A DNA stretch of 9,199 nt. Source: Phycisphaerae bacterium SM23_33 (lineage in GTDB: Bacteria > Planctomycetota > Phycisphaerae > SM23-33). Position 1 is the stretch's first letter. Every line of letters begins with the position of its first letter. Shown here piece by piece: positions 1-9,199 of the stretch. The notes beneath the pieces were generated by a model. That model saw nothing but the letters and a program-made list of their open reading frames with translations. It was not told the origin of the DNA and made no database searches. Position numbers and translations under genes: made by a program. The stretch spans positions 1-9,199 of the forward strand of contig LJUF01000290.1 of the NCBI GenBank assembly GCA_001303665.1, given 5' to 3'.

Positions 1-387
1 CCCTGTACGGCTCCGGGCGGGGATTTTCGGCAGCGTCCGTCCAGGTGGGCAGGCGGCGTGGCTTTCGCTCTTGATGGGCATGGCTTCGGCTCCCTGCTGC
101 TTGACCTGGTCCCGCGATCCGGGCTTCGACGTTGCGCATCCTTGAAGAACACGCCACCGTAACCCCGCGAACATCCGCGCGGACCCGCCCGGAAGGCACG
201 CCCCGTTCATGATAGCTGCCACCCTCGAAGTCCAACTGCCCTTTCAAGGCCAGGGTATTGTTCGAGGACCGCGCGGCGAAGCGCAAGGCGCCACGGGAAG
301 GCGGCTATTCTGTGAGCGGACGGGATATGGTATCCTCAAAGGGCAGAGGCTTGGCGGGCCGCGCCCAGGCGTTGCCGGACGCACATC
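1..387. other. Upstream region without a recognisable gene
   Basis: I see no convincing gene in these 387 bases. Short open frames cross the left edge on both strands: plus frame 1 is open from base 1 to a TAA at 160-162, and a minus frame is open from an ATG at 172-174 to the edge. Their translations are rich in Arg, Pro and Gly, resemble no family I know, and have no convincing ribosome-binding site. A 67-codon frame beginning at 209 overlaps the start of the next gene out of frame and also looks non-coding. The stretch probably holds the promoter and leader of the gene at 388, and possibly the start of a divergent minus-strand gene cut off by the edge. Confidence 0.5.
323..335. promoter_or_regulatory. 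Short inverted repeat upstream of the ATP-grasp gene
   Basis: The sequence GGATA-TGG-TATCC forms a 5-bp perfect inverted repeat around a 3-bp centre, 52 bp before the ATG at 388. It is one of the few AT-containing patches in this GC-rich leader. TATCCT at 331-336 could act as a weak -10 element, with a poor -35 candidate TTCTGT 17 bp upstream. It could be a small operator or promoter element, but a repeat this short can occur by chance. Confidence 0.15.
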
Positions 388-2841
388 ATGGCGGATATTG
401 AGGCACAGCTAAGCACGGGTCTGGCCGGTCTGGACCGGCTGCTGAAGGGGCTGATGCCCGGCGACAACGTCGTCTGGCACGTGGATTCGATGGAGGACTT
501 TGTGCCTTTCGCCGAGCCTTACTGCCGCCATGCCTTGGCCAGCGGGCGGCGGCTGATCTACTTCCGCTTTGCCGGGCACCGGCCGCTGGCCGGCGCCGAC
601 AGCGGCGCGGAGGTTCACCAGGTGCACCCCGAGGCCGGCTTCGAGCAATTCATCGCGGAAATCCACCAGGTGATCAAAGACACCGGCCGAGGCGGGCATT
701 ACCTCTTCGACAGCCTGTCTCAGCTTGCCGTTGACTGGTACAGCGACCAGATGCTGGGCAATTTCTTCATGCTCACCTGCCCCTACCTGTACGACATGGG
801 GACGATCGCGTACTTCCCGCTGCTGCGAAACTACCACTCGTTCTACGCCACCGGGCCGATCGCCGAGACCACCCAGGTGCTGCTGGACGTGCTTCGCCAC
901 AAGGGCACGCTGTACCTGCACCCGGTGAAGGTGCAGCAGCGGTACTCCACGACGATGTACATGCTCCACGCCTGGCAGGGGGATGATTTCGCCCCGGTCA
1001 TGCAGAGCACGGCGATCTCGGAGATCCTGCGGGCGGTGCCCTGGCAGGGGCTGGAGGCCGCCAGCAACCGCCTGGACGTCTGGGACCGGACCTTCCTGGA
1101 GGCCGAAGAGGCCCTGGCGGCGGTCCGCCGTGGCGAGGCCCCGCCCGAAAGGACCGAGGAGTATTTCCAGCGACTGCTGCGGATGGCGGTCTCGCGACAC
1201 GAGCGGATGCTGGGACTGGCCAGGAAATACCTGACGCTGTCGGACGTGCTGGACATCGGCCGGCGGATGGTTGGGACGGGGCTGATTGGGGGCAAGTCCG
1301 TGGGCATGCTGCTGGCCAGGGCCATCCTGGAGCAGTCCGACCGGCGCTGGGCCGACGTGTTCGAGCCGCACGACTCGTTCTTCATCGGCTCGGACGTCTT
1401 CTACACGTTCCTGGTCAGCAACGGGATCTGGTGGGTCCGGCAGCAGCAGCGAAACCCGGCCACCTTCCTGGAAGGGGCCGAGACGGCCCGGCAGCGGATC
1501 CTGGTCGGGGCGTTCCCGGGGCACATCGAAAGGCAGTTCGGGGACATGCTGGACTACTTCGGGCAGTCGCCGATCATCGTCCGCTCTAGCAGCCTGCTGG
1601 AGGACAACTTCGGCAACGCCTTCGCCGGCAAGTACGAGAGCATCTTCTGCGTCAACCAGGGCCCCAGGCACAAGCGCATGGAGGACTTCCTCTCGGCCGT
1701 GAGGACCATCTACGCCAGCACCATGAGCGAAAAGGCCCTGACCTACCGCGCCCAGCGGGGCATGCTCGACCGCGACGAGCAAATGGCGCTGCTGGTCCAG
1801 CGGGTCTCCGGGGCCGTCTACGACGGGCTGTTCTACCCGCAGGTCGCCGGGGTGGGGCTTTCGTTCAATCCATACGTCTGGAACAAGGACATTGACCCGA
1901 CGACGGGCGTGGTCAGGCTGGTGTTCGGGTTGGGCACGCGGGCGGTGGAACGGCACGATGACGACTATACCCGGGTGGTGGCGCTGAACGCGCCGGAGAA
2001 AAGGCCGGAGGCCGACCTGGGCGGGGCCCGGCAGTACACCCAGCGGAAGGACAAGCTGCTGACGCAGACGCCGCTGGTCGGCGACATGCGCGACCTGCTC
2101 AGGACGCTGCAGTCGGCCTACGATTATCCGGTCGACGTGGAGTTTACGGCCAACTTTCTCGGCCAGGGGCAGTACAAGATCAACCTCTTGCAGTGCCGGC
2201 CGTTCCAGTGCAAGGGCGGGGCCGTCGTGCCCCAGGCCCCGGAGCAGATACCGCGGGAGGACCTGCTGCTGGACGCCCGCGGCGCCGTTATCGGGCAGAG
2301 CAGGGAGGCCAGGATCGACCGCCTGATTTACGTGATGCCCTCGGCCTACGGCCGGCTGCCCCTCAGCGACCGGTACGAGGTGGCGAGGCTGATCGGGCGG
2401 ATCACGCACGTCCAGGAGGCGCGCCCGCCGCAGACCGTCATGCTCCTCGGGCCGGGACGATGGGGCACCACCATGCCCTCCCTGGGCGTGCCCATACGCT
2501 TCTCCGACATCAGCCGCATCTCCATGCTCTGCGAGATCGTGGCCATGCACGAGGGCCTCGTGCCGGACGTTTCACTGGGCACGCACGTGTTCAGCGAAAT
2601 GGTGGAAATGGACATCCTCTACCTAGCCCTGTTCCCCTCCCGGCAGGACAACTTCCTGAACGCCGGCTTCTTCGACAGCGCCCGCAACAGGCTGGCGGAG
2701 CTGCTCCCCGACGCGGCCAGGTGGGCGGACGCTGTCCGCGTCATCGACGCTGCCGACCTGGGTGACGGTGCCGTCGTCAAGCTCAACGCCAACACGCTCG
2801 AGCAGCGCGTGGTATGCTATCTGGAACGGCCGGCCGGCTGA
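388..2841 (+). CDS. PEP/pyruvate-binding (PPDK N-terminal) ATP-grasp protein with degenerate RecA/KaiC-like N-terminus
   Basis: This 817-residue protein seems to have three parts. Residues 9-38 look like the start of a RecA/KaiC domain (STGLAGLDRLL, then PGDNVVW), but the Walker A GxxxxGKT is replaced by HVDSMEDF; YLFDSLS at 105-111 resembles Walker B. Residues about 290-607 match the ATP-grasp domain of PEP synthase and pyruvate phosphate dikinase: GGKSVGM (301-307), VRSSSLLED (398-406), FAGKYES (412-418), MALLVQRV (466-473), AGVGLSFNP (487-495), VDVEF (582-586) and the domain-ending LLQCRP (600-605). The rest (about 608-817) has LGPGRWGTTMPSLGVP (687-702) and DVSLGTHVF (727-735), which I recall only from uncharacterised relatives. 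The phosphohistidine swivel and PEP/pyruvate barrel are absent, so it is not a complete PEP synthase. ATP-dependent phosphotransfer to an unknown acceptor is an inference. An in-frame TGA at 313-315 with no other start before 388 fixes the ATG; no clear Shine-Dalgarno is visible. It overlaps gltD tail to tail by 25 bp. Confidence 0.85.
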   Translation: MADIEAQLSTGLAGLDRLLKGLMPGDNVVWHVDSMEDFVPFAEPYCRHALASGRRLIYFRFAGHRPLAGADSGAEVHQVHPEAGFEQFIAEIHQVIKDTGRGGHYLFDSLSQLAVDWYSDQMLGNFFMLTCPYLYDMGTIAYFPLLRNYHSFYATGPIAETTQVLLDVLRHKGTLYLHPVKVQQRYSTTMYMLHAWQGDDFAPVMQSTAISEILRAVPWQGLEAASNRLDVWDRTFLEAEEALAAVRRGEAPPERTEEYFQRLLRMAVSRHERMLGLARKYLTLSDVLDIGRRMVGTGLIGGKSVGMLLARAILEQSDRRWADVFEPHDSFFIGSDVFYTFLVSNGIWWVRQQQRNPATFLEGAETARQRILVGAFPGHIERQFGDMLDYFGQSPIIVRSSSLLEDNFGNAFAGKYESIFCVNQGPRHKRMEDFLSAVRTIYASTMSEKALTYRAQRGMLDRDEQMALLVQRVSGAVYDGLFYPQVAGVGLSFNPYVWNKDIDPTTGVVRLVFGLGTRAVERHDDDYTRVVALNAPEKRPEADLGGARQYTQRKDKLLTQTPLVGDMRDLLRTLQSAYDYPVDVEFTANFLGQGQYKINLLQCRPFQCKGGAVVPQAPEQIPREDLLLDARGAVIGQSREARIDRLIYVMPSAYGRLPLSDRYEVARLIGRITHVQEARPPQTVMLLGPGRWGTTMPSLGVPIRFSDISRISMLCEIVAMHEGLVPDVSLGTHVFSEMVEMDILYLALFPSRQDNFLNAGFFDSARNRLAELLPDAARWADAVRVIDAADLGDGAVVKLNANTLEQRVVCYLERPAG

Positions 2842-4262
2842 CGGCCTCTGAGCCAGCGGTCGATGCACGCGGCGGCATCCCTGCCGGCGGCAATGGCCCG
2901 AACCACCAGCGACGCGCCGGAGACGGCGTCGCCGGCGGCGAAAACGCCGGGCTGCGAGGTCTGGCAATCCGCGTCGACGGCGATGTTCCCGGTGGCATCG
3001 AGCTCCAGGCCAAACCGCTCGATCAGACCGCGGTGGACGACGTGCGCGAAGCCCATGGCCAGCAGTACCAGCTCCACCTCCATGCTGAACTCGGTGCCGG
3101 GAAGCTCGCTCATCCGCCAGTTGCCGTCCACCTGCGACCACGCCACCTCGCAGCCGTGCAACTCGCGCACCCGCACCCCGACGCCCGTGAATCCCCTGGT
3201 CAGCACGCCCCACCGGCGGAGGCACCCCTCCTCGTGCGAGGTGGACGTCCGCAGGATGTTCGGCCAAAGAGGCCAGGGCGTCTGGGGGTTGGCTCTCTCC
3301 GGGGGCCTGGGAAGGATCTCGAACTGGTGGACTTCCCTGGCGCCCTGGCGGACGGCGGTGCCAACGCAGTCGCTGCCCGTGTCCCCGCCGCCGATGATGG
3401 CGACGGTCTTGCCTGCGGCGTCAATCGGCTGCTCGCGGGAGAGGTCCTCGCCGGCGTTGACGCGGTTCTGCTGAGTGAGATAGTCCATGGCAAAGTGGAT
3501 GTTTTCGAGCCCCCGGCCAGGCACCGCCAGGTCGCGCGGCTGGCGGGCGCCCAAGGCCAGGCAGACGGCATCGAAACGCTGTCGGAGGTACTTGGGCGAG
3601 ACATCCTCGCCGATGTTGACCTCGGTCTGGAACGCCACGCCCTCGGCGGCCATCTGTTCCAGGCGGCGGTCGATCACGGCCTTGTCCAGCTTGAAGTCGG
3701 GAATGCCGTACCGCAGCATGCCGCCAACGCGAGCGTCCTTTTCGAAAACGACGACCTCGTGCCCGGCCCGGGCCAATTGCTGGGCGGCGGCCAGGCCCGC
3801 CGGGCCGGAGCCCACCACCGCCACTCGCCGGCCGGTCTTCTCCTCCGCCGCACACGGCTGCACCCACCCCTCCCCAAAGCCGCGCTCGACGATCTCCAGC
3901 TCCATCTGCCTGATCAGCACCGGCTCGTCGTTGATGCTGAGCGTGCAGGCAGCCTCGCACGGGGCCGGGCACACACGCCCCGTGACTTCGGGAAAGTTGT
4001 TGGTGGCGTGCAGGTTCTCGCACGCCTCGCGCCAGCGCCCGTGGTAGACCAGGTCGCTAGACTCCGGTATCCGGTTGCCCAGCGAGCAGCCCATGCCGTG
4101 GCAGAATGGGATCCCGCAGTCCATGCAGCGCGCGGCTTGGCGGCGCAGAACCTCTTCCGGCAGCGGCAGGCTGATCTCGAAGTAATCGCTCACCCGCTCG
4201 GCGGCCGGGCGGTAAGGGACTTCCTCGCGGCGGTATTCCATGAATCCGGTCGGCTTAGCCAT
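2817..4262 (-). CDS. gltD: Glutamate synthase small subunit (NAD(P)H-dependent)
   Basis: The 481-residue product is full length for GltD, the cytoplasmic flavoprotein that oxidises NAD(P)H and passes electrons through iron-sulfur centres to the FMN of GltB. The N-terminus has two cysteine groups for [4Fe-4S] clusters: C46, C49, C54, C59 (CMDCGIPFCHGMGC) and C98, C102, C106 (CPAPCEAAC). GSGPAG at 151-156 begins the FAD-binding Rossmann fold, followed by GGMLRYGIPDFKL (180-192). GGGDTGSDC at 291-299 is the NAD(P)H-binding site, and GVFAAGDAVSGASLVV from 439 is the C-terminal FAD contact. The ATG overlaps the gltB stop within ATGGCTAA and has AGGAGG 6 nt upstream, so translation is probably coupled to gltB. 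The fourth cysteine of the first group follows a four-residue gap instead of the three seen in the E. coli protein. The gene is intact; its last 25 bp overlap the convergent ATP-grasp gene. Confidence 0.96.
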   Translation of the reverse strand: MAKPTGFMEYRREEVPYRPAAERVSDYFEISLPLPEEVLRRQAARCMDCGIPFCHGMGCSLGNRIPESSDLVYHGRWREACENLHATNNFPEVTGRVCPAPCEAACTLSINDEPVLIRQMELEIVERGFGEGWVQPCAAEEKTGRRVAVVGSGPAGLAAAQQLARAGHEVVVFEKDARVGGMLRYGIPDFKLDKAVIDRRLEQMAAEGVAFQTEVNIGEDVSPKYLRQRFDAVCLALGARQPRDLAVPGRGLENIHFAMDYLTQQNRVNAGEDLSREQPIDAAGKTVAIIGGGDTGSDCVGTAVRQGAREVHQFEILPRPPERANPQTPWPLWPNILRTSTSHEEGCLRRWGVLTRGFTGVGVRVRELHGCEVAWSQVDGNWRMSELPGTEFSMEVELVLLAMGFAHVVHRGLIERFGLELDATGNIAVDADCQTSQPGVFAAGDAVSGASLVVRAIAAGRDAAACIDRWLRGRQPAGRSR

Positions 4263-4266
4263 GGAA

Positions 4267-4276
4267 CACCTCCTCT
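4267..4276 (-). promoter_or_regulatory. Ribosome-binding site of gltD, inside gltB
   Basis: On the minus strand this reads AGAGGAGGTG, a near-perfect Shine-Dalgarno with AGGAGG 6 nt before the gltD ATG. It lies in the final codons of gltB (Glu-Glu-Val). With the 8-bp gene overlap it suggests reinitiation or coupled translation, while being strong enough to recruit ribosomes independently if gltB translation stops early. Confidence 0.8.
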
Positions 4277-4378
4277 GTGGCGGGGGGCGTCTCCGTCTGG
4301 CGTTCCTCGCGCTCCTTCAGCCGCCGCAGCGCCCGCCTGTAATCGACGGGCATGACCTTCACAAACCGGCCCACCATG

Positions 4379-8761
<4,383 letters not shown>

Positions 8762-8821
8762 GCTTCCTCAGTTGCTCCTCTGGCATTCTACGGTTCGGCG
8801 GGCTGCGCCAGAGCACTTAGC

Positions 8822-8858
8822 ATCGCTTAAATGACTTATAGGTGACATTAGCTGCGAT
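8822..8858. repeat. Nested inverted repeat in the gltB leader
   Basis: ATCGC at 8822-8826 is mirrored by GCGAT at 8854-8858, and inside it AATG (8830-8833) is mirrored by CATT (8846-8849). The same patch has TGAC twice on the plus strand, at 8832-8835 and 8843-8846, 11 bp apart, about one helical turn. The arrangement overlaps the candidate -10 box and could be a regulator-binding site. The arms are short, so chance is a real alternative. Confidence 0.25.
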
Positions 8859-8874
8859 TATGTCCTTCCCCGTC

Positions 8875-8906
8875 CAAGCCGCCAGCCGCTTGCGGCAAGG
8901 GGCTTG
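8875..8906 (-). terminator. Possible stem-loop downstream of glnA
   Basis: CAAGCC at 8875-8880 pairs with GGCTTG at 8901-8906, and within the loop GCCGC-TT-GCGGC (8885-8896) forms a second stem. The nested hairpin starts about 94 bp after the glnA stop. No run of T follows it on the minus strand, so it is not a classical intrinsic terminator. It could be a weak or Rho-assisted terminator, an attenuating structure, or an mRNA-stabilising hairpin. Confidence 0.25.
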
Positions 8907-8999
8907 ACGCCGACAGAGGCAAAGCCGGCCGGGGCGGGAACGGCCACCAGGCCGCGAACCTGCAAAAGCAGCGCCTGCCCAGCCGGCGACCGCCCACCC

Positions 9000-9199
9000 T
9001 CAACTGTCGTAGTACAGATGAAACTCGTAGGGATGCGGCCGAAGGGCTAGCTCCTTCAGCTCCTTCTGCCGCTTCCAGGCGATCCAGGCCTCGATGAGGT
9101 CGTCGGTGAACACCCCGCCGGCGGTCAGGAAATCGTGGTCCTTGGCCAGGGCCTCGATGGCCTCCTCCAGCGTGCCGGGCGTCTTGGGGTAGGCGGCCA
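9000..9199 (-). CDS. glnA: Glutamine synthetase type I, C-terminal end (partial)
   Basis: Only the last 65 codons are in the window; the 5' part lies beyond the right edge. The translation includes PKTPGTLEEAIEALAKDHDF, then LTAGGVFTDDLIEAWIAWKR, and ends RPHPYEFHLYYDS before a TGA. This matches the conserved end of bacterial type I glutamine synthetase, including the GGVFTDD segment and the terminal HPxEFxLYY signature. The enzyme joins ammonium to glutamate using ATP and works as a dodecamer in the cytoplasm. The catalytic residues and any adenylylation tyrosine are outside the window, so the GSI-alpha or GSI-beta subtype cannot be assigned. It is co-oriented with gltBD 238 bp downstream, supplying the glutamine that GltB consumes. 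Confidence 0.93.
   Translation of the reverse strand, partial: AAYPKTPGTLEEAIEALAKDHDFLTAGGVFTDDLIEAWIAWKRQKELKELALRPHPYEFHLYYDS

Larger units (their letters stand above)
8762..8999 (-). promoter_or_regulatory. Intergenic leader between glnA and gltB
   Basis: These 238 bp hold no gene. Next to gltB there are two purine-rich Shine-Dalgarno candidates on the minus strand: GAGGA at 8765-8769, 3 nt from the ATG and rather close, and AGAGGAG at 8775-8781, 13 nt away and rather far. A clearly AT-rich patch lies at about 8821-8863, in contrast with the GC-rich surroundings; TATAAG at 8835-8840 is a possible -10 box, though I see no good -35 at 16-18 bp. This suggests gltBD can be transcribed from its own promoter as well as by read-through from glnA. 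I see no sigma-54 consensus. Confidence 0.4.

Noticed and set aside
209..412. A 67-codon frame overlapping the start of the ATP-grasp gene
   Set aside because: There is no ribosome-binding site, the composition is Arg/Gly-rich, and it overlaps the true start out of frame.
409..2550. A 713-codon open frame on the minus strand opposite the ATP-grasp gene
   Set aside because: It mirrors the codon pattern of a well-supported plus-strand gene; its translation is Arg/Pro/His-rich with no recognisable domain.
388..2841. Annotation as a complete PEP synthase or pyruvate phosphate dikinase
   Set aside because: Only the ATP-grasp half is recognisable; no swivel-domain Thr-Ser-His or C-terminal barrel motifs can be seen.
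2814..4355. A 513-codon plus-strand frame opposite gltD
   Set aside because: gltD has cysteine clusters and nucleotide-binding motifs at the expected positions; the opposite frame is a GC-driven shadow.
8762..8999. Glutamine riboswitch (glnA RNA) in the gltB leader
   Set aside because: I could not find the conserved core of that riboswitch class on the minus strand; only generic hairpins are present.

Overview
The window is GC-rich bacterial chromosomal DNA, densely coded, and carries a nitrogen-assimilation locus. Reading left to right: (1) about 390 bp with no gene I can recognise; (2) a plus-strand gene (388-2841) for a large protein that joins a degenerate RecA/KaiC-like N-terminal region, a PEP-synthase/PPDK-type ATP-grasp domain and a conserved C-terminal domain of unknown role; (3) on the minus strand, gltD (2817-4262), the small subunit of glutamate synthase; (4) gltB (4255-8761), the large subunit, broken near its 3' end by a frameshift that also removes roughly 17-19 conserved codons; (5) a 238 bp gap holding a candidate promoter, ribosome-binding sites and inverted repeats; (6) the last 65 codons of glnA, type I glutamine synthetase, running off the right edge.

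On the minus strand the order is glnA, gltB, gltD, so the two halves of the GS-GOGAT cycle sit together. GlnA makes glutamine from ammonium and glutamate using ATP. GltB and GltD transfer the glutamine amide to 2-oxoglutarate, and GltD delivers electrons from NAD(P)H. gltB and gltD overlap by 8 bp (ATGGCTAA), and a strong Shine-Dalgarno lies inside the end of gltB, which is typical of translational coupling. The plus-strand ATP-grasp gene converges on gltD and the two 3' ends overlap by 25 bp.

Organism: high G+C, a GltD with short CPAPCEAAC-type cysteine spacing, and an ATP-grasp protein of a kind I associate with Planctomycetota/Phycisphaerae-like genomes suggest that group. This is a low-to-moderate-confidence inference, because no rRNA or other marker gene is present.

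The two points most worth a second look are the small out-of-frame deletion in an otherwise well-conserved gltB (real lesion or assembly error) and the three-part ATP-grasp protein, which keeps the nucleotide-binding half of PEP synthase but lacks the phosphohistidine and PEP/pyruvate domains. I saw no mobile element, CRISPR array, tRNA or rRNA.
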